64,000 bases of DNA, from NCBI RefSeq assembly GCF_019399895.1, contig NC_091875.1, forward strand, positions 4,030,001 through 4,094,000, given 5' to 3'. The DNA comes from Cardiocondyla obscurior. Its lineage: Eukaryota > Arthropoda > Insecta > Hymenoptera > Formicidae. Every line of letters starts with the position of its first letter. The stretch's first letter is position 1. Position numbers and translations under genes: made by a program. The notes under the pieces were generated by a model. That model worked only from the letters and a program-made list of their open reading frames with translations, did not search any database and had not been told where the DNA came from. Positions 1-15,200 of the stretch are shown one piece after another.

Positions 1-3000
1 GGCTTTCAACGTGATATAACGTCAACGTAATGAATATCACGTTATTATAATATTACAATATAATACGGTAATAATTTTAACAGCGGTATAAAAAAAAACT
101 CTTGATTGCAATAAAAATATTAACCAATGTATCATAGCTTGTTCTTTTTAGAGGATATAAATTCCTGGCCTTTAAAAGTAGATATATGTAGCGCCATATA
201 AATCGCTGTCATACTGCAGAAACAGCTTCTTATATGAATGGGAACGATTTAGCCTAATGCCCTCGGCAACAGATATCTTAATTTCGTGAACATTTACCGC
301 TTCGGAGAAAGAGCGGAGCCTTGGTGGGAAGCGCATCGGGACCGCTGCTTTATCTCGCTGCGTGGTCTTGTAGCTAATTTATAAACCGAGTTAACGGGTC
401 GATACGGGGACCTGTTCACAAATTAAATGTCTCCATCCGCCGATATCCGATATAAGCCTCGAAAACTCAGGAAATCCCATTCGATACGTTTTGCTTTTAT
501 TCGTTCGCTGTCACTACACTTGTCCCCTATTAACGCTTCTCGTTTACTTGTACATTTCCGTGACATACGAATCAGTTTATAAATCAACTTAGGATAACAC
601 GATAATATAAAAAATGTTTACGTTTGTATAATATAGATAAGATAAAATTAATGAAGAGCAATTTGCTGATAAAAATAAATTTTATAATCATAGAAATGTG
701 TGAAAAAAATATCTGAAGTAGATAATTAATATGTAATTAGAAACTCAATCTCTATAATAATTTTTTTATAATATATATATATTTTTTTTTTAATTTTTTA
801 ATTTTTAATTTTTTTATTTTGGTATATAAAAAATATTTGAAGTTTTAAATTTTTCGGAGCATTTATTTTAAACATATACAAAGATTAGCAGACACGGAAT
901 AATCATTATTTTTGTTTGTATCAGTATTTTGCTCAACGGTTCATTTATTCTGATTATCGCTAAATACTGCTATGTCCTTCTGCTGTCACATGGAAGGCGC
1001 TATCGCGACGAACTTTCGTAATCTTTACGCTCAGCGTTTAAATCATATAACGGATTCATCCATCGTACCGTTTACTGGCATGACAAATGGTAATCGTACT
1101 TTGTTCGCGCCTCGCTGGTTTATCTCGCCCTCTTTCGCCTCGTTCGCCTACAAAGAGAGTTATCGGTACGTTTCTGCGTAACATTATTTTTTCACCTCCT
1201 ACGTTTGCCATTTGACCATGCCGTAACACGAACAAAAGCCCTTCTCATATAAATCACTCTCCACGCCGACGTAACGTTGAAAATAAATTTTCCCCCCTGC
1301 AAAAAAATCGTATAATTGATACTGTTTTAATTTGACGGCAAAATCGATACGCATTGATTCACCTGGGTCGTATCGCTTGTCGCACTAAATTAGGAGATTG
1401 TCATCTATACGAAGTGCAAACGTCAATGAGGATTTCAATGAATAAAAATTTTGCGCACTTTTTGCACGAAAGAGACAAAAATTATTGTAAAAATGTAACA
1501 CATGGTTGCTCTCGCAAATATTTTCCAACGCGCCGTTTTCTCCCCCTCTTTCTTTTTTTTAATCCACTTTTTGTTTTCGCGACGGTTACGTTCGCATTCG
1601 ATAACACTCAGGATCAGGAAATCGCATAAGTGACGAGTGACGTTTCGTTTTCATGGAACATGCAACTATTCAGGACGTACGCGCGCAATTTGTGTCGACG
1701 AAGCCGTAAATCGGCAAATAAGAAGATAAGACATAGTGTCTGTAAATCAAGGGATGAAACGGAGTTACGAGTTGTATGGGTTTTACGATGCTGTACGTAA
1801 CAGTCAGTCCGTGAATCTTTCGAAGTTACTCGGATAATAATTAGAATTAAAAAATTTTATTTTTCTCTTAAAAAAATAATTTATTTAATGTCTTAATTTG
1901 TATAATCTGTACGCACAGTATAGTGATTCCTAATATTTGTACAGATTAACTCGATTTTCCATAAATATCAATCCGTTTTTTTTTAATATTTTTTTTTTAC
2001 GAGAAACAAATAACCGAAAACAGAGGGATCGTTCTTCGGAACAGGGCGTAGTCAATATGCGGCGCTTCTTATCTTAACAGGTTACGGGTATTCGTTCGTA
2101 CGAAAGTCTCTCGCTTCAATCTCAACTAATCACGATTTAGATCCACGCGAGACCGGAGAATTTCTTTAAGAGGATAAACGTGTTGAACTTAGTCGTATTT
2201 GGTTTACGGTTCTTTAATCGACCGAAATTTGTAGCCGGATACCTTCCTGACACCTCCAGGCACTTTCTTTACAGTGCGCTTGTAAGAGGCAGCGGTTCTC
2301 TAAAGGATAACATAATCACAGCTCGTTGAGTGTATTTAAGATGTAAAAGAATAGCCTTGCTGTAGCGCGGGAAATAAATTTCTGGTACCTTGATATTTCA
2401 CTCTAAAGATTTCGACAAATTGTCGTAGTCGCTTAAATATCTTTATTTGTAGAAACAAAATTAATTTATGAAAAGCTGGTTAAAGTGCAAAATAATTTAA
2501 GAAACAAATATCTAATCGCTCACGAGTTTTAATCAAGTTTTTATTGTCGCTGATCTTTCTATTTATTTTATTTTCACTTATTGATGAATTTTCGATATAT
2601 CTTGCATTATTGATCAGCTAATCATCATCATTTTGTAGTTAAAGTAGTCAGAAAAATGACGCTCTCGATAACTATCAAGACCGCGGAAATTGCAGTACTC
2701 TCTTCGAAGTCCTATCTAATCCCATCATTAACGTCACTACCAATACTTCATGATCGTTACGATGAGACCAATTACTCATATCATCCTTCGCCGTTTCTCG
2801 TATATCCTCCTTAATCGTTATCCGGGAAAGTTGCGCACAAATCCTGATTCTCATGTTATTAAAAAAAATTTTAAAAATATAAGTATCGCTCTATTTATAA
2901 TAAATGCTTAACTTTAATCTGATTAGCGATGCGATATTAAATAATATGTTTGATAACAAGGATTAATTATGTTTAATCTCTTTACGCCGATTTTCTTTAT

Positions 3001-5676
3001 CGAACTGTTTTTTTCGTGCACATTAATCTTTTGCCATGAAAGAAATAACAGTGAATAAATTTTTTTTTCTTTTTTGCATATTTGAATACATGTAAACTTT
3101 AGATAATTAAAACTGTTACCTATCAGAAATTGATCTTTCGAATCTCCTAATGACTGTATAAAAAAAATGCCGTTTAAGATTAGCGTTTCCATATACGAGA
3201 TTTCACGTTTGTCCGTTAAAAAATTTTTTTCCGAATACATATCTTTACGTGTGAAAGTTCGTCATTTTTATTCCAAGCAAATTTGAAGCGTGGCAAGAAA
3301 ATTGATAGAAAGTGCTCGGTCCACTGGTAAAATTTTACGACACGTAATTCCCATTCGTTTCATACAAACATTAACGGTATCCTTATAAGAACGCGCTCGA
3401 ATTATATCAAAAGATCGATCGCGATTCATCATTTCGTCCACAGTTACGCCCGATAAAACTTAATGGCTACTCTTCGAGCTAGTCTTCATCATCATATCCA
3501 TCTTTCTGTACCGGCGTGCCACAATGTAAGCGAGTCCCTGACTTAACCACAGCGACCGATTGCCCTATCATTTCGATCGAGGTATAACTCACGCCGGTGA
3601 ATAAGGCAGCCGTGGAAGGCACGGCCTAGCAAGTTGCAGTCGATGAACAAAATCATGATTGCACCAATCGCACCGATTGCATCGCGGCGAGTCGTCATTA
3701 GCGTAGCGATCCGCCGATTGCGATGAGGAGAAGGGTGGGAAAAAAGATGGGGTGTACAAAACGACGGAGGAAGATGAAAAGACACTTACATATATATATA
3801 TTTAAGCGAGGGAAAAAGACCGAAGAGGGGAAAAAAAAAAAAAATTGGGAAAGAGAAAGACGCAGGGCGAACGAGAAAGAATCAGAATCGGGAGATACGG
3901 CGCGAAGGGGAAGGGGGAGGAGACTTGTCGAAGCCTCCGTCGATGACGATCCCGCGTGGCCGGTTCCGAATCGGTTATTCGAGCGTAACATTAAAATTAA
4001 TAACATTTCAGCCGTGCGTTATTGTTATGATTACCGGGCAGGTGCCATTGCGTGCGCTGTATGCTTTGGTAGTTACGGTGGTTTGATTTCGCGTGACCCG
4101 GTATTGGACTCGATCCCCGTGCGCACCCGCGGAAAATACACGTCCGTGCGCGCGTATACGTGCGAATACACGCCGACTCCAACGCCCAATGGATCCGGTT
4201 TACGTCGTGCTTCCTTACTAATTGCACCTACGCAGCTCTTTGCGAGCGTGTGAAAAGCGCGATAGTTACGTAAAGATCGATTGCGGGTGAACTGTTTGCG
4301 TACTCGAATGGGCACGGCTTCGTTGTTGTCGTATTAAACATTCTTGACTCTAACTGGTTTCGCTACTGGAGTAAAGAAAAAAAAAAGAAAAGAAAAAAGG
4401 ATCTAGAAGAAAGAATTTCCGCATTCTCTCACACCGATTGGTATTCTCCGATAAATTAAATTGCAAAAATTAACAGAACTCAGGCTGCGCGAGAATCCAA
4501 GGATGTGCGATTATTGCACGGTGAAAATCCCGGTATGATTGCCTCCGTAATCGTTGTCCTCAGTACGTAATATGCGTTTCTATGAAATACACATCGTCAC
4601 TCTTTCATCGTAAGATCGTTTTTTTTTTTTTATAGTCATTCCATTACCGTCGACATAATCGAACCACCGCGGTACGTAATTGAGCTGAAATGGAACATAA
4701 ATGCTGGTTGGTTTCAATTTGTCTGTGTGAAAATGGTACCTATTTTCTATTAGATGACTAAAGAGAACTATATACTTTTCTTGTAAATCAGGTTAACTCT
4801 GACAAGGATAATAATTAAAAAAAAAAATAACAAACGTGATTATTGCGATCGCGCAAAAATGACACGATAAAAGCTATAAAGGAAGTTTATTCCTTGCTGT
4901 TTATTTTAAAACAAACCGTAATCTAGTTCCAAAGAAAAATTTAACTGATATAACTTTAATTTTATATTATATTATTTGCAAGTAATTAATTAAACCGTTT
5001 TATTTTATTTTATTTTATTTTTATTCTATTTAAATTACACAGATGCTTATTTATAATTCGAAAACACAATTCTACACGCGGATAATGTGTATATTTATAC
5101 ATATCAGCTTTATTCCTTTAACGTCACTTTTTAACAAAGTCGAATATCGAGTTTATGATAGCCTGCCATCATCGTTGCGGCTTCCGAGGTTTACGTCCAC
5201 GTTTTCAGGAATACATTAACCGTTGAAATCGAGAACTACGTACACACCTGGTATCGAATTAGGTTCTAGTCCGTGCCTTGAGTAGCGAGCAGCCCCGAAA
5301 TCGCGTACCGAGTGGAAACAATCGTCGTGAGTGCGCTTTGGCGCCTTTGAGCCAGCCAAGGCTGTTGATATCGGCTCACTTTGAGCGAGCGAAGCTCGCC
5401 ATACGCTGTATGAATTTCAAATAAAGTCCACCCCTTTCTCGTACATACGCTCGCGCACGCACACACGGGCTTGCAGGCTTGAACACCGTTCGTCTTACAT
5501 TTACAGTATCGTAAAAGGGACGCTGTAAAGAATCGAATCACACTTTTTTTATCCGCTGAAAACTTTGCGATGTGCATGAACATATGTATAGAAAGAATAA
5601 TGATAACGACGGGAAAAGTTTAGCACTCTTGGAATCAGTTCGGACGTTCTATATAATTATTTAGATAGTTAAGTAA

Positions 5677-5702
5677 TTTTTTTTTTTTTTTTTTTTTTTT
5701 TT
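5677..5702. repeat. Poly(T) tract, 26 nt
   Basis: This is an uninterrupted run of T. A poly(A) run on the minus strand could mark an old retroposon tail, but no retroposed gene body is recognisable beside it. Confidence 0.95.
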
Positions 5703-8700
5703 AGTCGGTCTCTAGCTAAATTTGCAGCTCCGTTAACAAACCCGTTCTTCTCATAGTTTCTTTCATAATTTTAAAGATTATTTTTCTATATGTAACAATA
5801 TCTGCTCTTTCTATACGCGAGCAACTTAAATCTCTCGCTCGAGCATATCGTTTCATCCATCTACACTACGTAGACGATTTCGAATGTGAATCACGACGCT
5901 CTACTCGGAAACAGGCGGGTATCGTTTGATGTTGGCATTTTAATATTAAAATTGGCGAGACACTTGTATGGCGTGCGAAGCACGAAGGTGACGGTTACAA
6001 AAGTCGCAGGTTGAACTCTTCGTTCAAAGGAGATCGTCAAGTTTTGCGGGTCCCTCGTGCGATTAATTGATCTAAGAGGCTGCGTTAATTAAGAATCTCG
6101 CGGCATAGGTAAAAATGTTGCTTAAAAATATAATCAACAATTAATCAGACACCGGATGCGTCGTAACGTGTTAACATTGCGGTCCAACCGTCGCGGTACG
6201 AGAAGCCCGAAACGAACAGACGTTTCTCAGACGCGGGATGAGAACAGGAGCAAATCGTTAGCAGCGAAATTTTCTTGTCGTCGTCGATGTACAATGTGTC
6301 TCTCGCGTGACGTCGATGTTTAGGGCGCGAATGGCACTCAGGAAATTAACTCCGCAGAAAACCAACAACAATGGCGACGAACGCAGTTGTTTAACGAATT
6401 CGCGTCTTTCATCGCGCCATCAAGTATCGGCGCGTTCGTGACGGCATCACCTAACGAGAAACAAGCCCCGTAGAGAAAGAAAAGGAGCGGATGCCATGCG
6501 AGAGCATAAAATTGTTAGTCAAGAACGTGCACGTGAGGAAATGGGCGAAGAAAGCCTAAATGGCCGTGTAAAGGGCGCACGGCACGGATGCCCTCGGCAG
6601 AATCGCGTGACATTGATGCTCGCTTAAAAAAAAAAAGGAAGAAAGAGTAGCTTTTTCTATCCGCTCGCGCGTTTCATTTGCAGCTTCGCTAGTTTCGTAT
6701 AAATAAAATTTAAGGCACATTTCTGAAAAATTAAATACTCGACCGTATCCGGTAATTGGCAATCGAGACGAAGTTAATAAATAAAATACCTTTAACATTT
6801 TTTTAACTTTATCTTACTTAATTATGCGATATTTGTAGGCGTGTAGGAAATGGCGAATAATATATTTTATCGTGAGACGCGAATGCGCGAAAAGAGAAAT
6901 GTGGGGTTTCAATTTATTTGCAAATCGCGCGAATTTTTACGCCGCGCTTTGACAAGACAATGGGATCCGTGACACGGTGATCGCGTGCTACCGACGCAAC
7001 GAAAAAAAAAGGGGTAAATCGGTGCGAATTAACGGCAGTTGCGACCGGAATCGATCTGCGGTTTCGCCGTCATGTGTTTTTGGAAGAGCGCGCCGGTGCT
7101 TCTCATTGCCGTAGCTTTTGCCCTTCGCTGGGCGAACCATTGTGCTCTTTTTTTGTGGAAAAGGAGCTCACGTAACGAACATATGCCTAATCGCTGCCTC
7201 GCCGCCAGCGCGCCCGCGAAGAAATCTGTTACTCGAGCGAGAGTCGGCTTGTCAATGGAGACCGAGAACCGCAACGGATATTATGCACCTGCCGAACGGC
7301 GTGACCGAGATCACGAAATCTTCACCTCGCCTCGCCGTTCGACACCCTTGCGAAATAGTGCACGCGTGTGCGCCCATCAGCAATGTATTGTTGCGCCATA
7401 TGGACGTTGCGCCTGTGATCGAAGCGTGTAGATTCTCGATTTGATTCAATCAACCGCATTTCGTTCGTAAGCCAATGCGAACGTATTCGTGGTTTCGCAA
7501 TTTTTCACGAGATTAGCGGTCTTACCGGGTTCGAGAAAGAGTGAATAATTTTAATTTGATATGAGCACATCTCGTAAGGATTACATTCTTTGCTATCAAA
7601 CAATTTTTTTTTTTTTTAAAGAAAAATTAACATATAAATTCGAAAGCTTAATTGTTTTATTAAAAATATAGATAACGCATATTATTATCAAATGCTTTTA
7701 TATTACAGATAGCATAAATTTATTCCTTTATATCTCTCGCAAAAAAAAAAGAAAATGAAAAAAAAAAAAATGATGGAGATCTACTATTATTTGTAATATA
7801 CATATATCGAGGATCAAAAATCGGTGACCGGTCTTTTCTCCCTTGCGACCCTCAGCATTTCGCGTCTCGCGGTCGTTCTCGCGCACGCGACACAAACAGG
7901 AATAAAATATACATGAGCAGCTCTTTTTCCGAAATATTCAAATCTCCTGTTCTCAGATCGAATAACTCGCGGGGTATCGGGTCGCCATGCCGGCCCCAAG
8001 AGAGGTCTCAGGCCATGAATATCATGACTGACCGAACTCGGTTCTCACAGCAGTCACGTTCTGACGATTCTCGTAAGGTGCGGTCGGAATCGGTTTCCGG
8101 AGATCGGAGTATCGAATTCCCTGATTGCGACTGTCTCCTCTGAAGAGGCTCCGCGCTTTCGTCGGCATGATGTTCGCATTAAAACAAAGAATGCCTATTA
8201 AGCGGTTATTTTGTCGATTAACAATATTGATTGGACTTCAAAAACATCAAATATTTTAATAGGCGTATTAATATTAATTATATGTACGACTTTGAATAAT
8301 CGAAACTTTCTTTATTCTGATATTTAATTACGTTTGTCGGAATAACCGTGAAAAATTTAATTGAAAATTCCAACGCCGATCTAATTAGGTGTTATTGCTG
8401 ATTTGGAAAATCGAAACTCATCTTACGGCTGTGACATGCTGGCGAAACCTTCACTTCCTTACAAGTTTTTGTAACAACGCGTTGATGAATCGTCACAAAA
8501 CAGCATATAGTGCCGGTATCTTACTGTCCGATAAAATGATTGATTTCGGTTGGCCTCGTATGCTAACGGCAACGCCACGGGACTAACATAGATAACGCAG
8601 TTTATGCAAAATATCGCGAACGCTTGAATGCCAAGGAAAACTATTTATTCGAACTGCCATCGTTTCTTTCTTATTTTTTTTTCCTTTTTTTTTATTATTT

Positions 8701-11501
8701 TTTTTTCGCGAGCTACGGAATTAACGGTAAAGAGGAACGATTAGTCACGAGCATAACGCGTTTACGCGACATACGCCTGGAAGTGCTTGATAATGTGTCA
8801 AAAGAAATGTAACGGCTTTTTGCATCGGCAGCTCATTTTTCACTTTGACAATTCACGGACAAGTCGTCAAGTCGTTAACAACGTCGACGGAAATGTTTAA
8901 ATGCACGATAAAAATACGATTGATTCTACATCCTCTTTTGAAATTCGTGCAATCAATTTTAAGCTCAAGCGTTTGTTGTGGAAATATTTAAAGTGACCAA
9001 AATATTTTTAAATCAAAGTGCCGACAGATTCTCACGTTTAAGTAGCTTTGACCGGAAATTACGCTACTGTATTAAAGTGTCTCGAGGAAGGAAATAGCCA
9101 GGGAAACCTTCGTTTTCAATCGCATGCTCGGCGGACAGTTCAGCGTCATTAAAAATCAATCGCGTGACGATTCACTTGATAACTCATCAAAAATCGACTT
9201 GTCCCTATTCCCAGCTGAACGCGAGGGCGTACTCCCATTCCCATGTTTCCCTCCTGAGAAACGCCAGGGAAGGGAATTTTTACAGCAGCCGGCGCGCGAG
9301 TAATTTTTTGTTTTCTGTCTGCCACGGTTTGCGACGGTTTTAGTGCGTTTTTAAAATTAATTAACACACCGCATTCGCGCGGTGGCTGGGGCCTGACGAC
9401 CCTTCGACGTTGACGTCGATAGCCGTGCGATGGTCGCGTTTCTCCCTCCTCCCTTCCACAATTGTGTGGTCGGATAAAAGACGAAAAAAAGAGGCAAATA
9501 AAAGAAAGCCACATCGTAAACCATCCAGTAGTTACACGTTCGAATAGCAGTTCGCTACTTCAACTATATGCGCTTTTATCTTTCTCTTTCATTCGCGGGT
9601 TCTCCTTTTCCGCGGTCGCGGTTTATGCGCGGTTGCCCTCCTCGATATCGCACGAATCATTGCATCGCGTTGATCCATGATTCTCATTCATCTTCAAGCA
9701 GGAACTCTTCGTTTATAACGTAACGATCAATATCGCGATGCGATATTGATGATTCAATGAGATTTTAAAGAGCTGCCGAACGGTAAAACACGAAGCACAT
9801 TCGACCTCGTAGGAATAACTTTGCATAATCGTACTTTTAATTGCCGTAGTCAATGAGTGAGTTACAATAACTCGCTGTGCGTGAACGTATCCAAGAAAGC
9901 GCTATTTCGTCGCGTTACTGCATCCTCGTAGACCTGACGGTCGTCGTCGTTACCCTTTGATTACTTCTCGCAAATAAAAAGCACCTTTTTCGCAATGGAG
10001 TCTCATTCAACTCGACAGTATTCGCTGTACGGCGGTTGTAAAAATATAAATGGTGGAAAGACTAATCTCGAGGTGAGACTTCGCCGGGCTATGTACAGTA
10101 GGATACAGTTGTGAAATAGTTAGGATAGTCGAACGACCGAGTTTGTCCTGGGCTTTCGAGGCATCCCCCTTTCGAATAACCGACGTTATTTCACTGTCTG
10201 GCGCCGCAAAGGCTCCCTTTACAGGCATGAGCCGTGAGAATCGCGGAAATGTTATTGTCATGTTCCTTGATTCAGCGTAGAATGGCCAAAGAATTATATA
10301 TAATTAATGAAGAGAAATAAAAAAATTATAATTATTTAAGAAACAGCATATTAAGTATTTTTTTTTTTTTTTACTTTAATATTTTGAAATGTATATTTTG
10401 TGCAATTTTAATTAATACGAACTTTGAAAGATATCTCGGAAAAGTAATTTTATATACATTTAATTAATATTAATTAAAATGGCGAGGGTTATATTGTTGT
10501 GACGTTACGGTTTATAAAAAAAAAACGTAAAAAAAAAATCTCGACCGCGCTCGTGCATTTTGCTACTTTCTAGCTTCCTCTTCTCACACATCGCGATTTA
10601 TTAACGGTATCGCTATGCTGTCGGCCTCAATGCCGTCATTATCGCACGGTGGTCGATTCAACACGTATCCAATATTCGATAGAAATCGAGTGAGCGAGGT
10701 GTTATAGTAATGCACAGCCAGGGGAAGGGATGCTTGCCATTCCCTCGGTTCTTGATTTATGCATTACAGAATATAGAGACACCGCGTGACTCGTGGGGAT
10801 TCGATTTCGATTCGCGTAATACAACGTGAATATTATTCAAAGTGTTGCTCACTTGGACACGTGGACTTGTCGGAGTAAATCGAGGTTTGACCGTAATCAA
10901 CGACACGTGACAACACGTGCTTGCCGTTTGCCACAGCGGCGCGTTTATTGCGGCTGAAAAATGCGTTCACGAACGGGTAAACTTATTAGAGCCCTCATGA
11001 GCGGAAGTTTTGAAAGAATCGTTACTATCAACGTTCTACCTAAATAATATTTTTCGCACGCGAATATACCCTTTGATTTTTATATTCAGCAATCCGTACT
11101 GTTGCACCGCGATAATCGGGAAAGTTGCTCGGGCTAAATAACAGCGGAAGTTAAATAGAAACGATGAGATTTATGGTGAAACGCAAAAGGATATTTGCAC
11201 GAAACGTATGCGCTAAGCTACTCGGATTTTTCGTCGTCAGTGGGTCGCGAGAATAGTCTTGCGGCGATAATCAATAAATATTTTTTTCATAAATTTTCCA
11301 TTACAGCTAATAATGTGTCGTTATGCGAAAATAGCTTTGCTATTTCTTGCTGGTGAACCGTCGTTTTCTTTTTTTTCTTTTTCCTTAAATCGCAGAATTG
11401 CTTCCGTCCTAAATTGCACTCTATATTACAAACTACAGTTACTTTTCTTTCCACGCTTGGTTAGCTTTTTGAAGAATGCTTTCTTAAGGTGTGTATACAC
11501 T

Positions 11502-11630
11502 TAGCGAAGGAACGCCGAACGAACAGCGAATGCGAACATTCTCAAACAAATAAATTACTAAAAAATTAACACACCAACAACGCGCATCACCGATGAATGT
11601 TCCTGTTCGCGGTCGCTGTGTTTGCTTGCA
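11502..11630. mobile_element. Possible foldback / MITE-like element
   Basis: A left arm at about 11502-11541, rich in GCGAA motifs and ending GCGAACATTC, is followed by an AT-rich core. A right arm at about 11594-11630 begins GAATGTTCCTGTTCGCGG. The reverse complement of the right arm matches the left arm imperfectly: it shares AACA-CAGCGA, GCGAA and CATTC blocks. Inverted arms of 30-40 bp around a short AT-rich centre fit a small non-autonomous DNA transposon or a foldback element. No target-site duplication was established and the family is not identified. Confidence 0.4.
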
Positions 11631-12271
11631 ATTTTATTTTATTTCTTTTACGTTAAATTAAATTACAATTAAATTACAATTTTCTAAGTATTTATTATAC
11701 ATAGGGTTTAGATCTTTCTTATATTTTTCGTAATTTTATTAATTTTTAATTAATAAAATGCTAGTAAATAAAAAAATTGAATTCGTTGGATTGTGGGATT
11801 TAGTGAATTAACAACGCTACTAACATTCAACCACACGCGTTTTGGACGTATCGAATTTACAGGACGGGAGTTACAGCATTATTGTTTCCACTTCAAGTCC
11901 TTTATAGTTCCGCGACGGACCCTCGATCTATATAGCGAGAAAACTGAAGTCGACAAATCGGTCGCTACCAGTTGCGACGTTCAAGTATCATCAGGAAAGT
12001 CGAGTACGCGCGCTCGAAATCGATGAATAAAAAAACCACTTGATAGTGTATTTAACAGTCGAGTACGTGATAGGAGAGCACGTATTTTTATTCGCTACAT
12101 CGGGTGGGCAAAAAATAAAATTTAATACGATAATTTAACAGAAATTTAACTGATTCCTGCAAGCACTTGCAATTATTTATTATATAAATATAATCGAAAA
12201 CAAAGGAATATCTTTATATTTTATTTTGCTAACTATTAATTTTAATATAAATGTCTCGAGACACATGTTGC

Positions 12272-12297
12272 AAAAAAAAAAAAAAAAAAAAAAAAAA
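12272..12297. repeat. Poly(A) tract, 26 nt
   Basis: An uninterrupted run of A in AT-rich non-coding DNA. No retroposed gene body is recognisable upstream. Confidence 0.95.
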
Positions 12298-15200
12298 GCA
12301 ATATTCCACTTATTAATTAATAATAATATTCGTTAACGCTGCATACCTACAAATTATTATTTTACATTTAACATAACAAGCCGCGGTGCAAAATTCACAG
12401 ATAGGTAGAGTCACTTGTGGTATCTTTCTCGCGGATCACCCTGTAACGCACAGTGAGACTATTGCTTCTTTTTTTAATACCACGTCAGCCATTTACGGGC
12501 CGACGTACCACTTGACAGGACGTACGGCGTCACGGGGTAATCAAAGTGCCATTATCCATGGGAAATTGTAACCCTCCGATCTCTCTTACTCTCCCCGCCG
12601 TACTCGAGCAGGGGAGGATATGTATATTCGTGCAGACTACCGCTCTCGATATACCTCGATGTATATTCTCTCCGTCTCTCCCGTTCGACGTCCCGTTCGC
12701 GCTGCTGCGCGACAGAGGGTGATTTAGGGTGGTCATTATGTAAACCTCCTCACCTTCGTGCGCCCATCGTGTAACACGAGTTACGACAGAGGGGTCGACG
12801 AGTGGCACGTTGTCAGAGTGGAGTCAACCGCTGAAAAATGGCCACCACTTGTCGCGGAGAATTCGACGCGTTCTAGAGGCCCCGCGTTCGTGCTAATCCA
12901 CCCTTCGCGAGCCCAAAGAATAGCGGGGTTTCTTCACGCCGGCGCTTTTTTTTTTTCCAGCCCTGCGTCTAATTAATTACGACGCGGCCTAAAAGATTTT
13001 AAGATCGGCGTTGCTCATTACTTCGCGTACGTGGCTCGAATCGCCGGTAAAAATTGCCGAAAGTTAAATATAGTAAATCCAGTTGCTCCGCGCTTCTCCT
13101 CGATTAGTTTCGCGCCTCCGTCGATGGAGTAGGAGAAGATTAGGTGGGTTCGGGGGTTGGTACGATGGGCACGAATCCCAGCCCATGCATACCAATTGAG
13201 TGACAACCTAACAACGGTTAACCGCAACCAGTCGACCCGCTGCTAATCAAGAAATCACAGCGCGAGATAACCCCCAGCGGAGGGGTTCCGGGCAAGTCCG
13301 CCGGGTCGGATTGGTGTCATAACGCATAACCGCCATCTCCGATCTTTTCACACGTCGCCGTTTTGTCGAACGACGCGTACCTTACCGCTAAGCACCGGGG
13401 GTTTGAAAAGAAATTATTATTTTTATTACTTATATTTATTAAATTAACGTAATACATAAAAAAAAACAAGATTCGTACGTTTGGCTTCGCGTTTAGTTTT
13501 ATTCATCGCACACATTAAATGCACATCGCGCGTTTACACAGGGGATCGCTGGGAACCATCGTGAAGGGGACGTTGCAGTAATTACGGGGTTAAATATCAA
13601 GGGGTTAATAGCGAACCAATGAAGCGGTGAGCACGATCGATGCGTTATACAATCTAACGCGCGTATTACTGGAAATCATCGATAATCCCGGAAGACGAAT
13701 GAGCTCGAAGAAGAAATGTCGCGGCGTAATAGTCATCTTAATAATTAATGGCTTATGAGCTTTTACTATTATTTGCAATGTTACACGCGCGGCGGGATAT
13801 TGCAATATTGTTAAGAACAGCGCCTATTGTTATCGCAACCATATTGTACGGTCCTTTTCGGTAACCTCTTGCTTTTACTTCGAGTTGAGAGTACTTGCGA
13901 ATCGAGTCCTTAAAATTTTCTTCGCGAACGCACCCTTTCTAAGTTTGGAACACGTAACAAAGTTCCCAAAAGCCCGGTACCGTGAACCACGTGAAATTAA
14001 CACTTCTCTGGCTACGTTTCAAGAGTACTAAACTCTCTGGTCGCCATTTCTAGAGCCGTGTTTATTAAAAGCGCAAATTGCACGGGTTTTAACCACAGGT
14101 CATCGTTCACATACGTTTTAGTTATTATTATTTTAATTGGAAAGGAGAATTATACCTTGGTGTTAAGTTATAAGTACTGATAAAGATAATTTAATGAAAC
14201 GTAAAATTAACATAGTTTTCTGTAACATCGTATCGAAATATTAGACACAAAATGATAAATTTATACAAGTAACTACGTTATTAATATTAAAAAAAAACAT
14301 CAAGATCTGTAGAATTTAAATTTCAAGCGCGATACATTTAATCCGTTACAGCTGTAAATTTGCGTAAGTCGTAGAGAAGCATAAAAATGGCAAAGCCTTC
14401 AAATAAACAAGTTAGCCGATTCGACTACAGAACCGTGGAAAACAAATAAGAAACAAACAGACGAAATTTTCAAGAGGCACAGGAAAGGAAAGCAATTGCC
14501 CGCGCTTACCTCCTCTTTTAAGGTTCTTACAGCGTTCCGGAAGTACGAAATCTAATTTAACCTCCGGTCCGATAGCGCGATTCCCTGTTTGCTTGAAATT
14601 CCCTGTAGTGAATTCCCTCGCGCAAATCGAACGCGAGAACTTCGACAACTTGAATAACTCAAATTTTCAGTATTATTTGGGACACAAGTTAAAGTGATCA
14701 AGATCGTTATTAGAAAAATGCAAAGGTGAGCCAAACGAGAGAACTAATATCAGCGTTGCGGAAAAAAATAGGAATAATGACACGGCTTTTTTAAATTTAA
14801 AAAAAAAAAAAAGAAAAAATAAATGAAAAAATTCATATCTTGCACGATAATTTTTGTAATAATTACTTAATATAAAGAAGTAATATAAATAAAATTTTAT
14901 CCACATTTTCCGTATCTTTACGTGAAAATGTGTTGCGTTTTTAACGATCGCGAATCAAAGAAAAAAAAAAAAAAAAAAACGGAAAGGCGCCAGGCGTTCC
15001 GACAAAAGTTTTCGTCACTCCGGATACGGGGAAGTTTCACCGTATTTGCGCATCCGGTATCATAAATCTTCGACTCTTCCCGCCTTCTGGTACCCGGTGG
15101 CCAAGTCACCAATCCCTTCGTCGGTCCGAGAAATAAATTTACAAGGAGACTGCGACCTTTTTTTTTTAACTTTGGTTCTCTCCGGCGTCATAATTTTGTA

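Noticed and set aside
3723..4253. 176-codon plus-strand ORF
   Set aside because: The first half is Lys/Arg/Glu low complexity over A/G-rich DNA. Open frames occur on the opposite strand, and there is no family resemblance or splice context.
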